Notes: generated by a model from the sequence alone, not told the origin. A DNA stretch of 64,000 bases from Mycetocola spongiae (GCF_020424085.1 NZ_CP080203.1:2480001-2544000), one strand, 5' to 3'. Positions 44,191-53,161 are shown, counted from the first letter of the stretch. Translations and numbers: made by a program.

Positions 44191-45516
44191 TTGTTTAGTG
44201 CCGTAGCGCGGATATTCCGCACCCCCGATCTTCGACGCAAGATCGGATTCACGCTCGGAATCATTGCGATTTACCGGCTGGGTTCTTTTGTCCCGGCGCC
44301 GTTTGTGGACTTCAAAAACGTGCAGGCGTGTCTGGCACAGGGCCAGGGGGGAACCTCCGGAGCCTATGAGCTCATCAACCTGTTCTCGGGTGGAGCCCTG
44401 CTTCAGCTGTCGATCTTTGCGCTGGGAATCATGCCGTATATTACGGCGTCGATCATCACCCAGCTGCTGCGCGTGGTCATCCCGCACTTCGAGACGCTGC
44501 ACAAGGAGGGTCAGACCGGCCAGGCCAAGCTGACCCAGTACACCCGTTACCTCACCATCTTCCTCGGCGTGCTGCAGTCCACCACGCTGATCACCGTGGC
44601 CCGCACCGGCGCACTCTTCGGGACAAATACGTCCGCCGAGTGTACCCAGCTGCTGACCACTGACACCTGGTACGCGGTGCTCCTCATGGTCATCACGATG
44701 ACCGCCGGTACCGGCCTCATCATGTGGATGGGTGAGCTCATCACCGAGCGCGGTATCGGTAACGGAATGTCGCTGCTGATCTTCACCTCGATCTCGGCCA
44801 CCTTCCCCGCAGCCATGGGCGCCATCTGGTCCGCCAAGGGCGCGGAGATCTTCTTCATGGTTATCGCCGTGGGTATCGTCATCATGGCCCTCGTGGTCTT
44901 TGTTGAGCAGAGCCAGCGCCGCATCCCCGTGCAGTACGCCAAGCGCATGGTGGGTCGCCGCACCTATGGTGGCAATAACACCTACATCCCGATCAAGGTC
45001 AACATGGCCGGTGTGGTCCCCGTGATCTTCGCCTCCTCGCTGCTGTACCTGCCCGCCCTGATCGCCCAGTTCAACCAGCCCGCCGCCGGCCAGGAGCAGG
45101 CGGCCTGGGTCACCTGGATCAACGACTACCTGACCAAGGGCGATCACCCGCTGTACATGCTGATGTACTTCCTGCTGATCGTGGGCTTCACGTACTTCTA
45201 CGTGGCAATTACCTTCAACCCCGAAGAGGTTGCCGATAACATGAAGCGCTACGGTGGCTTCATCCCCGGCATCCGTGCCGGCCGACCGACCGCCGAATAC
45301 CTGGACTACGTGCTCACCCGCGTGACCCTCCCGGGTTCGGTTTACCTGGGTCTGATTGCGCTGATCCCCCTGATCGCGCTGGGCCTGGTGGGTGCAAACC
45401 AGAACTTCCCGTTCGGTGGCGCCTCGATTCTGATCATCGTCGGTGTTGGTCTTGAGACGGTCAAGCAGATCGACTCGCAGCTCCAGCAGCGTCACTACGA
45501 AGGGTTGCTCCGTTGA
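44191..45516 (+). CDS. secY: Preprotein translocase subunit SecY
   Basis: 441 residues, ten membrane segments, channel of the Sec translocon. Plug region and T-P-D-L-R-R-K-I-G-F N-terminus are present; P-G-I-R-A-G-R-P-T is the conserved cytosolic loop. TTG start with AGGAGG upstream. The TGA overlaps the adk start TTG by 2 nt. Confidence 0.97.
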   Translation: MFSAVARIFRTPDLRRKIGFTLGIIAIYRLGSFVPAPFVDFKNVQACLAQGQGGTSGAYELINLFSGGALLQLSIFALGIMPYITASIITQLLRVVIPHFETLHKEGQTGQAKLTQYTRYLTIFLGVLQSTTLITVARTGALFGTNTSAECTQLLTTDTWYAVLLMVITMTAGTGLIMWMGELITERGIGNGMSLLIFTSISATFPAAMGAIWSAKGAEIFFMVIAVGIVIMALVVFVEQSQRRIPVQYAKRMVGRRTYGGNNTYIPIKVNMAGVVPVIFASSLLYLPALIAQFNQPAAGQEQAAWVTWINDYLTKGDHPLYMLMYFLLIVGFTYFYVAITFNPEEVADNMKRYGGFIPGIRAGRPTAEYLDYVLTRVTLPGSVYLGLIALIPLIALGLVGANQNFPFGGASILIIVGVGLETVKQIDSQLQQRHYEGLLR

Positions 45517-46097
45517 GCCGTCTGCTAATCGTTGGCCCCCAGGGTTCCGGCAAGGGAACTCAGGGCGTCGAAATCGCCAAGCTTCTTAACATTCCGGCCG
45601 TATCCACCGGTGATGTCTTCCGCGCCAATATCGGCGGAGAAACCGAGCTCGGCCTGAAGATCAAGTCCATCGTCGCCGCGGGTAACCTCGTGGACGATGC
45701 TCTGACCGGCGAGGTCGTTCGCGACCGCCTGGCCCAGGCCGATGCCGCCGAGGGTTTCCTGCTGGACGGCTATCCGCGCAACCTCGTGCAGGTTGCCGAC
45801 CTCGACGCCTTCCTCACGGAGCGCGGCGAGAAGCTGGACCTCGTGGTCGAGCTTGGTGTGCCGCGCGAGGAGAGCCTGAAGCGCCTCGTGACCCGCGCCG
45901 CCGAGCAGGGCCGCACCGACGATACCGAGGACGGCATCAAGCGTCGCCTCGAGATCTACGAGGAGCAGACCACCCCGATCCTCGACGTATACCGTGAGCG
46001 CGGCATCGTTGCCACCGTGGACGGCGTGGGAACCATCGATGAGGTCCTCGGTCGCATTCGCGCCGAACTCGTCTCTCGTGGGCTTCTCGCGGCCTAG
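45513..46097 (+). CDS. adk: Adenylate kinase (short-LID type)
   Basis: 194 residues, converts ATP plus AMP to two ADP. P-loop G-P-Q-G-S-G-K-G-T-Q at 8-17, AMP site S-T-G-D-V-F-R, D-G-Y-P-R-N. The LID domain is short with no zinc cysteines, as in actinobacteria. TTG start overlaps the secY stop (TTGA). Confidence 0.95.
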   Translation: MSRLLIVGPQGSGKGTQGVEIAKLLNIPAVSTGDVFRANIGGETELGLKIKSIVAAGNLVDDALTGEVVRDRLAQADAAEGFLLDGYPRNLVQVADLDAFLTERGEKLDLVVELGVPREESLKRLVTRAAEQGRTDDTEDGIKRRLEIYEEQTTPILDVYRERGIVATVDGVGTIDEVLGRIRAELVSRGLLAA

Positions 46098-46102
46098 CCA
46101 CA

Positions 46103-46939
46103 TTGTTTAAGAAGTCGATCTATAAGAGCCCGTCCCAGCTCCGCAAGATGGTGGAGCCGGGACTGGCTACGGCGGCTTCGCTCGCGGCCGTTCGCGCCGC
46201 AATCCGGCCGGGTATCACCACGCTGGAATTGGACGCCCTCGCCGAGGCGGCGATCATCGCCGCCGGCGGGGAGTCCAATTTTAAGCTGGTGCCCGGCTAT
46301 CGGCATACCGTGTGTGCGTCGGTGAATGCCGATGTGGTGCACGGGATTCCGAATAACCGCCCGCTTGAGCCGGGCGATATCGTTTCGATCGACTCGGGGG
46401 CAATCCTCGGGGGATGGAACGGCGATAGCGCGATGACCATCGTGCTGGAGGACTTCACGCGCCCCGATCTGGTGGCCGAGCGCCGCCTCCTCGCGGATAT
46501 CACCGAGGGCTCGCTCTGGGCCGGGATCGCCGCGCTGGCCTCGGCCCGCCACCTCAACGAGGTGGGCGCGGCCATTGAGGATTATATCGTTGAGCACGGC
46601 CGCGGCCACCGCTACGGAATCCTCGAGGACTATGTGGGGCACGGCATCGGCAAGTCGATGCACGAGGAGCCGCCGGTCTATAACTACCGCGTGCGCCCGC
46701 GCGGACCCGAGGTTAAGCCCGGGCTTGTGGTGGCCATCGAGCCGATGGTGGTGCGCGGCTCAATCGATACGATCATCCAGGATGACGACTGGACCGTGAC
46801 CACCGCCGATGGCGAACCCGCGGCCCACTGGGAGCACAGCGTTGCCGTGCATCCCGGCGGCATCTGGGTGCTCACAGCGGTGGATGGCGGCGCCGCGGGC
46901 CTCGCGCCCTTTGGCGTGACGCCCGTTCCGATTCCGTAG
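46103..46939 (+). CDS. map: Type I methionine aminopeptidase
   Basis: 278 residues, removes N-terminal Met from new proteins. Metal ligands: Asp in I-D-S-G, Asp in N-G-D-S-A, His in G-H-G-I-G, Glu in A-I-E-P-M, Glu in W-E-H-S. H-T-V-C-A-S-V-N carries the substrate-side His. TTG start 5 nt after the adk stop; no clear Shine-Dalgarno, so it is probably coupled to adk. Confidence 0.95.
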   Translation: MFKKSIYKSPSQLRKMVEPGLATAASLAAVRAAIRPGITTLELDALAEAAIIAAGGESNFKLVPGYRHTVCASVNADVVHGIPNNRPLEPGDIVSIDSGAILGGWNGDSAMTIVLEDFTRPDLVAERRLLADITEGSLWAGIAALASARHLNEVGAAIEDYIVEHGRGHRYGILEDYVGHGIGKSMHEEPPVYNYRVRPRGPEVKPGLVVAIEPMVVRGSIDTIIQDDDWTVTTADGEPAAHWEHSVAVHPGGIWVLTAVDGGAAGLAPFGVTPVPIP

Positions 46940-46964
46940 TATTCCGCGCGGACCGCTGGGCGAT

Positions 46965-46970
46965 TATGCT
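46965..46970 (+). promoter_or_regulatory. -10 box of leaderless promoter for the class IV aminotransferase gene
   Basis: TATGCT lies 6 nt before the ATG at 46977. Confidence 0.55.
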
Positions 46971-46976
46971 CAATTC

Positions 46977-47867
46977 ATGAGCTCAGTGTTTTTCCTCGAC
47001 GTCCTTCCCGCCTCGGCCGATGCGGCGGTGGACTATGCCGCCACGGTGCATCGCGACGATGCCGGGCGCGTGGACCTGCTCGATTTTGCGGTGACCCGCG
47101 GCGATGGCGTTTTTGAGACGCTGGGTGTGGTGGACCGCCGCGTGCACGCCCGCGCGGGTCACCTGAACCGGCTCGCGCATTCCGCGGCGCTGTTGGATCT
47201 TCCGGCCCCCAATCTTGCGCAGTGGGCCGCGGCGATTGATCTCGCCGCGCAGACCCTGCCTGCCGCGGGCTCGGGCAGTATCCGGCTGACCCTGAGCCGG
47301 GGCGTGCCCGGCGGTGGCCCGAGCGGCTGGGCCGTGGCCACCCCGGTCTCCGCGCAGACCGCGCGGGACCTGGCCCGCGCCCGCGCGGAGGGCATCGCGG
47401 TGGTGCTGCTGGAGCGCGGGATCTCGGTGCACTCAGCACGCACAGCGCCGTGGCTGTTGACGGGTGCAAAAACGCTGTCCTATGCGATCAACATGGCCGC
47501 CCTGCGCGAGGCCGAGCGGCGCGGCGCCGAGGATGCGCTGTTTCTCTCCAATGAGGGCTATGTCCTGGAAGGTCCTACATCCTCGCTCCTGGTGCGGGTG
47601 GACGGCGGGTTTCTCTCGCCCCCCGCGGAGGAGGCCATCCTCGAGGGCACCACGCTTAACGACGCCTTCGCCTGGCTGCGAGCCGCCGGGAAGGCGTGCG
47701 AATTCGGACATATTACGCGGGATGTTCTGGGGCGTGCCGACGGGGTATGGCTGCTGTCGAGCCTGCGGCTCGCGGCACCCGTGCGCAGCCTAGATAACCG
47801 CACCGTGCCGATGGACGCGGAGCTTACGGCGGAATTGAACGCCGCCCTCGAGCGGCGAGCATCATAG
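46977..47867 (+). CDS. Class IV aminotransferase, aminodeoxychorismate lyase-like
   Basis: 296 residues, PLP fold type IV. The PLP lysine is in L-L-T-G-A-K-T-L-S-Y-A near residue 164, and N-E-G-Y-V-L-E-G-P-T-S-S-L is the cofactor phosphate region near 195. The sequence T-R-G-D-G-V-F-E-T near 40 is typical of aminodeoxychorismate lyase (PabC, folate pathway) and D-amino acid transaminase; PabC is more likely. No Shine-Dalgarno; a leaderless start is predicted. Confidence 0.8.
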   Translation: MSSVFFLDVLPASADAAVDYAATVHRDDAGRVDLLDFAVTRGDGVFETLGVVDRRVHARAGHLNRLAHSAALLDLPAPNLAQWAAAIDLAAQTLPAAGSGSIRLTLSRGVPGGGPSGWAVATPVSAQTARDLARARAEGIAVVLLERGISVHSARTAPWLLTGAKTLSYAINMAALREAERRGAEDALFLSNEGYVLEGPTSSLLVRVDGGFLSPPAEEAILEGTTLNDAFAWLRAAGKACEFGHITRDVLGRADGVWLLSSLRLAAPVRSLDNRTVPMDAELTAELNAALERRAS

Positions 47868-47917
47868 CGAACGCCGCCAAAAAAAGCCCGGTCCAGGCCG
47901 GGAATGATGCGCCAAAA

Positions 47918-47958
47918 TTGGCCATGACGCCCGAAATAACATAGTCTAGTGTCTTGGT
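47918..47958 (+). promoter_or_regulatory. infA promoter with CTTGG start-site motif
   Basis: TTGGCC, 18-bp spacer, TAGTCT, then 5 nt and CTTGGT. Thirty bases from 47929 match the rpmJ promoter region closely. The transcript would have a leader of about 100 nt. Confidence 0.5.
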
Positions 47959-48052
47959 GCGCCATTGGTGCACCCCGGAACGGGCACACGTTTAGTGGCC
48001 CATCGGCCCCGCGCGGGCCCCCGGACTTACAACTTTGAGCGACAGTGAGGCT

Positions 48053-48274
48053 ATGGCCAAGAAAGACGGCGTCATCGAGATCGAGGGCCAGGTAGTTGAG
48101 GCACTTCCCAACGCGATGTTTCGCGTGGAACTGACCAACGGACACAAGGTTCTCGCTACGATCAGCGGCAAAATGCGTCAGCACTACATTCGAATTCTTC
48201 CCGAGGACCGGGTCATCGTGGAGCTGAGCCCCTACGACCTCACCCGCGGTCGCATCGTCTACCGCTATAAGTAG
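48053..48274 (+). CDS. infA: Translation initiation factor IF-1
   Basis: 73 residues, S1/OB fold, [12 protein letters not shown] start, binds the ribosomal A site during initiation. ATG 48053 gives the exact family length; the frame also has an upstream TTG at 48035 without support. GAGG lies close upstream. Confidence 0.97.
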   Translation: MAKKDGVIEIEGQVVEALPNAMFRVELTNGHKVLATISGKMRQHYIRILPEDRVIVELSPYDLTRGRIVYRYK

Positions 48275-48290
48275 GGAAACTAACCACAAG

Positions 48291-48327
48291 CAGGGTCGCC
48301 AGAAGGGGTCTGGCGCACCCTGTTTAT
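48291..48327 (+). terminator. Intrinsic terminator after infA
   Basis: CAGGGT-GCCAGA stem with a small bulge, 5-nt loop, and TTTAT. It uncouples infA from the inserted regulator genes. Confidence 0.65.
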
Positions 48328-48345
48328 CGCACGCTAATGTTGGGG

Positions 48346-48376
48346 GCTAAATAGGACGAGCAACGTCCGATTTAGC
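48346..48376. repeat. 31-bp near-perfect palindrome before the AraC pair
   Basis: GCTAAATAGGACG, 5-nt loop, CGTCCGATTTAGC; 12 of 13 pairs match. It ends 16 nt before the GTG start at 48393 and sits where an operator or leader hairpin would be expected. It is a candidate binding site for one of the regulators. Confidence 0.6.
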
Positions 48377-48392
48377 GGGGGGATGTGTCACG

Positions 48393-49205
48393 GTGTCAGA
48401 GCCAATAGAGATTTGGAACCTCGGGACGCGCGGAAGCAATCAGCTTCAGCACCAGCGAATCGCTGGACTCGAGGGAACGCACTCACTGGTCGGGTTGCAA
48501 GCGCTACCCGGTCAGAAACCTGAAGACTTTTTATATACGCAGGATGCCGTTCGCATCGGGGGATACCTGTTTCGACGGATCAGTTTGACCCCCGTTGTGC
48601 TGAACCGTCCCGATACCGCGGAATCCCGCGGGCAGATTCGGTTCTTTTTTATCCTCAGCGGTCGCATGACGCTGACCCAGGCCGGACGCACGGTCACGCT
48701 GGGACCCGGCGATAGCGCCGTCACCATCGGGTGGCAGCCCTATCTGGCGGAGATCCTCGAGCCGACCATGCTAATCGGTGCCGCGCTTGGCCGCGATGTG
48801 CTGGACTCCCGCGGCATCGTTTATCCGCATGCCGTCCGGAAGCTGCCCGCACCCTCGCTGCTGGCCAACGGCATGACCGGCTTTTTTATGGGTCTATTTG
48901 AGGCGCGCCTCTATCCGCTGAGCCTCGAACAGACCACGCGTCTCACGCGGGTATTTGACACCTTCATGGTGGAGCTGCATCTCGGCTATGTGGAGGAGTC
49001 CAAGGACCCCGATGATCGCCTCGCCGAGCAGCGCGATGCGATCCTCGAATTTGCGCGCGCCCGCGCCGAACGCGAGGCCGTGAGTGTGGCCAGCGTGGCC
49101 GAACACTACAACATGTCCACGCGCTCCCTGCAGCGCCTATTCCAAAACGCTCCGCGCAGCCTGCGTGATGAGCTTCGGCTGATTCAGGAGGCCACCAATG
49201 AGTGA
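48393..49205 (+). CDS. AraC-related protein with truncated DNA-binding domain
   Basis: 270 residues. Residues 60-150 form a cupin-like sensing domain (F-F-I-L-S-G-R-M-T-L, G-P-G-D-S-A). The C-terminus has only the first helix-turn-helix of an AraC/XylS domain (V-A-S-V-A-E-H-Y-N-M-S-T-R-S-L-Q-R-L-F) and stops about 45 residues before the second. It is paralogous to the next gene, which it overlaps by 8 nt. Loss of half of the DNA-binding domain suggests a co-regulator or a gene shortened by a frame change at the overlap. GTG start with GGGGGGA about 9 nt upstream. Confidence 0.75.
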   Translation: MSEPIEIWNLGTRGSNQLQHQRIAGLEGTHSLVGLQALPGQKPEDFLYTQDAVRIGGYLFRRISLTPVVLNRPDTAESRGQIRFFFILSGRMTLTQAGRTVTLGPGDSAVTIGWQPYLAEILEPTMLIGAALGRDVLDSRGIVYPHAVRKLPAPSLLANGMTGFFMGLFEARLYPLSLEQTTRLTRVFDTFMVELHLGYVEESKDPDDRLAEQRDAILEFARARAEREAVSVASVAEHYNMSTRSLQRLFQNAPRSLRDELRLIQEATNE

Positions 49206-50160
49206 GGCACGCCGCAGGCTGCTCGACCCGCAGGCGGCCGATAACTCGATCTCCGACCGCGCCTATTTTGGTGCCGAGGGTGCCGCCCAGCTACACGCGA
49301 TGGACGGCATGGTGGTGGGCGATCCGGAACACTTCGACCTGCGCACCCGGGTGGCCCGCATCAGTTGTTACCGGATTCAGAGTGTGCGCACCGAGCCGTT
49401 GAATATGGTGGAGCGCCGGCTGGACCCCACCAACCCGGTGACGATCCGCTTTACGTTCCTGCGCGAGGGCACCATGATCATCCGCCAGCGCGGGCGCAAG
49501 CAGGTCCTGCGCGCGGGCGATGCGGTGATCGGCTTTGACGAGATTTCGGCGGACGTGGAATACCCCGAGCGGGTGCGCTTTGTCTCCGTGACCGTGGACT
49601 CGATGATTCCCTTTCCCGGCGGGCTGCCAGAGGATCGCACGATGCGGTATATCCCGCGCGATGAGATGTTTAACGGCGCCGCCGCCTCCTTCTTTGAGGC
49701 CCTGCTGCGGCCCGTGGCATTTCCGCTCGCGCCCGTGGACGAGCTGCGGGTATCGCGCGCAATCGCAAAGGTCATCAACGAGGTGCTGGTGGCCACCACC
49801 CCCAACCGCGAGTCCGCCGCGGCCCGCCGCGTGGAGGAGCGCACGGTGGTGCGGGGGTATATCGCCGCGCATTTCACCCGCCCCGATCTGAGCGTGGCCG
49901 CGATTGCCGAGCACTATGGAATGTCCGCGCGCTCCCTGCAACGGCTGTACTCCGATCACGGCGAGAACGTCTCCAATGTGATCCGCCAGCGCCGCCTGGA
50001 ACACGCGGTCTCGATGCTCCTGGACGCGCGCTTTGACGGCCTCTCGATCGACGATATTTCGGTGCGTTCGGGATTTGCCGGGGCGAATCAGCTGCGCCGC
50101 GTCATGGGCCAGGTCATGGAACAGACCCCGACCCAGCTGCGCGCCCGCCGCGCCGAATGA
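49198..50160 (+). CDS. AraC-family transcription regulator
   Basis: 320 residues. The N-terminal cupin-like domain has F-T-F-L-R-E-G-T-M-I-I and A-G-D-A-V-I-G-F near 105. The C-terminal domain is complete: L-S-V-A-A-I-A-E-H-Y-G-M-S-A-R-S-L-Q-R-L-Y and S-I-D-D-I-S-V-R-S-G-F-A-G-A-N-Q-L-R-R. ATG 49198 overlaps the upstream paralog. The pair probably acts together; the inducer is unknown. Confidence 0.85.
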   Translation: MSEARRRLLDPQAADNSISDRAYFGAEGAAQLHAMDGMVVGDPEHFDLRTRVARISCYRIQSVRTEPLNMVERRLDPTNPVTIRFTFLREGTMIIRQRGRKQVLRAGDAVIGFDEISADVEYPERVRFVSVTVDSMIPFPGGLPEDRTMRYIPRDEMFNGAAASFFEALLRPVAFPLAPVDELRVSRAIAKVINEVLVATTPNRESAAARRVEERTVVRGYIAAHFTRPDLSVAAIAEHYGMSARSLQRLYSDHGENVSNVIRQRRLEHAVSMLLDARFDGLSIDDISVRSGFAGANQLRRVMGQVMEQTPTQLRARRAE

Positions 50161-50190
50161 GCCCCCGTGGGTCATAACGACACGCCCGGG

Positions 50191-50230
50191 TGGCATCTTG
50201 GCCCGAAATAACGTAGTCTTGACCCTTGGT
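50191..50230 (+). promoter_or_regulatory. rpmJ promoter with CTTGG start-site motif
   Basis: TGGCAT, 17-bp spacer, TAGTCT, 5 nt, CTTGGT. The 19 bases 50201-50219 match infA positions 47929-47947 with one mismatch. Confidence 0.5.
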
Positions 50231-50304
50231 ATTTTATGTGCGTTTCGACGTGCCTATTTCCGCCCGACCAGCGGCCCCATTTTTGGTGCCGCTGTAAGTA
50301 ACGG

Positions 50305-50323
50305 CCCCCGCATTATGTGGGGG
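50305..50323 (+). repeat. Hairpin in the rpmJ leader
   Basis: CCCCCGCA, 3-nt loop, TGTGGGGG (one G-U pair), about 28 nt before the rpmJ start. Possible autoregulatory or stability element. Confidence 0.5.
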
Positions 50324-50351
50324 TACGAGGACAGCGAAAGAGAGTGAAACC

Positions 50352-50465
50352 GTGAAGGTTAAGCCCAGCGTTAAGCGCATTTGTGAGAAGTGCAAGGTTA
50401 TTCGTCGTAACGGCCGCGTTATGGTCATCTGCGAGAACCCGCGTCACAAGCAGCGCCAGGGTTAA
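50352..50465 (+). CDS. rpmJ: 50S ribosomal protein L36 (zinc form)
   Basis: 37 residues, starting at [12 protein letters not shown], then C-E-K-C, C-E-N-P-R-H, ending K-Q-R-Q-G. The three Cys and one His make the zinc ribbon of the C+ form. GAGAG lies upstream. Normally adjacent to infA; here separated by the AraC pair and given its own promoter. Confidence 0.97.
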   Translation: MKVKPSVKRICEKCKVIRRNGRVMVICENPRHKQRQG

Positions 50466-50656
50466 TTCCCGAAATTTTTGCGGCCGCAAGGCCGTGATCG
50501 TTGCCTCCCCTCGGGGAGCAGCATGCAATACCGTAACTCCATAAATTTGCGCTTCTAAGAACCGCCGGCCCCACGGGCTGGCGCGGACACCCCGGGCAGG
50601 AGGCCCGGGTTCCTGAATCGCTCCACACCTCCACTTACTCCATAGGAGAAGCCACC
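50466..50656 (+). promoter_or_regulatory. Structured gap between rpmJ and rpsM, no gene
   Basis: 191 nt with several hairpins: CTCCCC/GGGGAG near 50504, and CCCGGGC/GCCCGGG around 50591-50608 close to the rpsM start. No clear promoter. It may be a regulatory leader for rpsM-rpsK. Confidence 0.35.
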
Positions 50657-51031
50657 ATGGCACGTCTCGCCGGCGTAGACATTCCCCGCGATAAGCGCGT
50701 GGAAATCGCACTGACGTACATTTTCGGTGTTGGCCACACCCGTTCCCTCAAGACTCTTGCGGACACGGGCATCGATGGCAACATTCGCGTTAAGGACCTG
50801 ACCGACGACCAGCTCGTCGCGCTCCGTGACTACATCGAAGGAAACTTCAAGGTTGAGGGTGACCTCCGCCGTGAGGTTGCCGCCGACATCCGTCGCAAGG
50901 TCGAAATTGGCTCGTACGAGGGCATCCGCCACCGTCGTGGTCTTCCGGTCCGCGGACAGCGCACCAAGACCAACGCGCGTACCCGTAAGGGTCCCAAGCG
51001 CACCGTAGCCGGCAAGAAGAAGGCGCGCTAG
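50657..51031 (+). CDS. rpsM: 30S ribosomal protein S13
   Basis: 124 residues, [11 protein letters not shown], basic tail with [13 protein letters not shown]. Forms head bridges to the 50S. AGGAG precedes the ATG. Confidence 0.97.
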   Translation: MARLAGVDIPRDKRVEIALTYIFGVGHTRSLKTLADTGIDGNIRVKDLTDDQLVALRDYIEGNFKVEGDLRREVAADIRRKVEIGSYEGIRHRRGLPVRGQRTKTNARTRKGPKRTVAGKKKAR

Positions 51032-51075
51032 GCCTCGCCAGCGCCCTCGCCAATAGGACCTAAGGAGAATTTGTA

Positions 51076-51474
51076 ATGGCTTCAACCAAGTCGGCTGCAC
51101 GCAAGCCGCGTAAGAAAGAAAAGAAGAACATTGCTGTGGGCCAGGCCCACATCAAGTCGACCTTCAACAACACGATCGTCTCGATCACCGACACCACCGG
51201 TGCGGTAATCAGCTGGGCATCCTCCGGTGGAGTGGGCTTCAAGGGATCGCGTAAGTCGACCCCCTTCGCCGCTCAGCTGGCCGCCGAGTCGGCTGCGCGT
51301 CAGGCGCAGGAGCACGGCATGAAGAAGGTAGACGTCTTCGTGAAGGGCCCGGGTTCGGGTCGCGAAACCGCAATTCGTTCGCTTCAGGCCGCTGGCCTCG
51401 AGGTTGGCTCGATCAACGATGTGACCCCTCAGGCTCACAACGGTTGCCGCCAGCCCAAGCGTCGCCGCGTTTAA
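51076..51474 (+). CDS. rpsK: 30S ribosomal protein S11
   Basis: 132 residues, platform protein. [10 protein letters not shown] and C-terminal [12 protein letters not shown] are conserved. No rpsD follows, as in many Micrococcales. Confidence 0.97.
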   Translation: MASTKSAARKPRKKEKKNIAVGQAHIKSTFNNTIVSITDTTGAVISWASSGGVGFKGSRKSTPFAAQLAAESAARQAQEHGMKKVDVFVKGPGSGRETAIRSLQAAGLEVGSINDVTPQAHNGCRQPKRRRV

Positions 51475-51490
51475 GCCTTTCCTCTGGGCT

Positions 51491-51531
51491 GTGGCCGGGC
51501 GGGTTCCCTCGCGGGTAACCCGTTCGGCCAC
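51491..51531 (+). repeat. Long hairpin between rpsK and rpoA
   Basis: GTGGCCG-gg-CGGGTT pairs with AACCCG-tt-CGGCCAC, about 15 bp including two G-U pairs. No T-run, so it is likely a processing or pause site and not a full terminator. Confidence 0.5.
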
Positions 51532-51574
51532 GGATTCAGCACTACACGTCGATACCTCGCAAACGCAAGTGTCA

Positions 51575-51590
51575 TATAGCGGACACTTGG
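51575..51590 (+). promoter_or_regulatory. Candidate rpoA promoter with CTTGG start-site motif
   Basis: TATAGC, 5 nt, CTTGG, the same spacing as at infA, rpmJ and rplM. It lies between the arms of an 8-bp inverted repeat (51566-51573, 51582-51589). The -35 is weak. Confidence 0.35.
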
Positions 51591-51606
51591 CCGAAAGGAA
51601 TTAATA

Positions 51607-52599
51607 GTGCTTATTGCACAGCGCCCCACGCTCACCGAAGAGAACATTTCCGAGTTCCGCAGCCGGTTCATCATTGAGCCGCTCGAGCCCGGGTTTGGTT
51701 ACACCCTGGGTAACTCTCTGCGTCGTACCCTGCTGTCGTCGATCCCCGGAGCCGCTGTTACCAGCATCCGCATCGACGGTGTCCTGCACGAGTTCAGCAC
51801 CATCCCCGGTGTGAAGGAAGATGTCACCGAGATCATCCTGAACATCAAGGGCCTGGTTGTCTCGAGCGAGCACGACGAGCCGATCACCGCGTACCTGCGC
51901 AAGACCGGTTCCGGCCAGGTTACCGCCGCCGACATCTCGGCTCCGGCCGGTGTCGAGGTACACAACCCCGAGCTGGTTATCGCGACCCTGAACGATAAGG
52001 CCAAGTTTGAACTTGAGCTGACCATCGAGCGCGGTCGTGGCTACGTTTCTTCCGGACAGAACCGCAACGAGTTCTCCGAGGCCGGTCAGATTCCGATCGA
52101 CTCGATTTACTCCCCGGTCCTGAAGGTCACCTACCGCGTCGAGGCAACTCGTGCCGGTGAGCGCACCGACTTCGACCGCCTCGTTGTGGACGTCGAGTCC
52201 AAGCCCGCCATCACGCCCCGGGATGCCATCGCTTCGGCCGGCACCACCCTGGTCGAGCTGTTCGGCCTGGCTCGCGAGCTCAACACCGCCGCCGAGGGCA
52301 TTGAGATCGGCCCCGCGCCGGTTGACGCCGTCCTCTCCAGCGAGCTCTCGATCCCGATCGAGGACCTGGACCTGTCGGTCCGCTCGTATAACTGCCTGAA
52401 GCGCGAGGGCATCAACACGGTTTCGGAGCTCGTAGCTCTCTCCGAGACCCAGCTGATGAACATCCGCAACTTCGGACAGAAGTCGGTGGACGAGGTTCGC
52501 GACAAGCTTGTAGAGATGGGTCTGTCCCTCAAGGACTCGGTCCCCGGTTTCGACGGCGCCCACTTCTACTCGGGCTTCGAAGACGAGACCAGCAACTAA
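51607..52599 (+). CDS. rpoA: DNA-directed RNA polymerase subunit alpha
   Basis: 330 residues. N-terminal domain for dimerisation ([18 protein letters not shown]), linker, and C-terminal domain that contacts UP elements and activators ([16 protein letters not shown]). GTG start with AAAGGA upstream. Confidence 0.98.
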   Translation: MLIAQRPTLTEENISEFRSRFIIEPLEPGFGYTLGNSLRRTLLSSIPGAAVTSIRIDGVLHEFSTIPGVKEDVTEIILNIKGLVVSSEHDEPITAYLRKTGSGQVTAADISAPAGVEVHNPELVIATLNDKAKFELELTIERGRGYVSSGQNRNEFSEAGQIPIDSIYSPVLKVTYRVEATRAGERTDFDRLVVDVESKPAITPRDAIASAGTTLVELFGLARELNTAAEGIEIGPAPVDAVLSSELSIPIEDLDLSVRSYNCLKREGINTVSELVALSETQLMNIRNFGQKSVDEVRDKLVEMGLSLKDSVPGFDGAHFYSGFEDETSN

Positions 52600-52654
52600 C
52601 CTTTCCCGCTCGTCTCGCGACGAACGAAACTGTTCATATTTTTGGAGAACATAA

Positions 52655-53161
52655 ATGCCTAAGCCTACTAAGGGCACCCGTCTCGGAGGCGGTCCCGCCC
52701 ACGAGCGCCTGATGCTCAACAACCTCGCCGCTGCGCTCTTCGAGCACAAGCGCATCACCACCACCCAGACCAAGGCAAAGCGTATGCAGCCGGTCGCCGA
52801 GCGCATGGTGACCTTCGCCAAGCGTGGCGACCTGTCCTCGCGTCGCCGCGTCCTGGGCGCCATCACCGATAAGGGCATCGTTCACGAGCTCTTCGAGGAG
52901 ATCGCACCCCAGGTTGCCGAGCGTGAGGGTGGCTACACTCGCATCACCAAGATCGGGAACCGCAAGGGCGATAACGCCCCCATGGCCGTGATTGAGCTCG
53001 TTCTTGAGCCCGTCACCCCGAAGAAGAAGGCCACCAAGCCCGCCGCCGCCAAGACCGCCAAGGTCGAAGAGGTTGCAGCCGAGGTTGTCGCCGAGGAGAC
53101 CCCCGAGGTCGTGACCGAAGAGGTCGCGGCCGAGGTTGTCGCCGAGGAGGAGGCGAAGTAA
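52655..53161 (+). CDS. rplQ: 50S ribosomal protein L17 with acidic tail
   Basis: 168 residues; the core is about 120 ([17 protein letters not shown]). About 45 residues follow, first Lys/Ala-rich and then acidic Glu/Val repeats ([10 protein letters not shown]). AGAAC-rich leader with TTTGGAG upstream. Confidence 0.97.
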   Translation: MPKPTKGTRLGGGPAHERLMLNNLAAALFEHKRITTTQTKAKRMQPVAERMVTFAKRGDLSSRRRVLGAITDKGIVHELFEEIAPQVAEREGGYTRITKIGNRKGDNAPMAVIELVLEPVTPKKKATKPAAAKTAKVEEVAAEVVAEETPEVVTEEVAAEVVAEEEAK

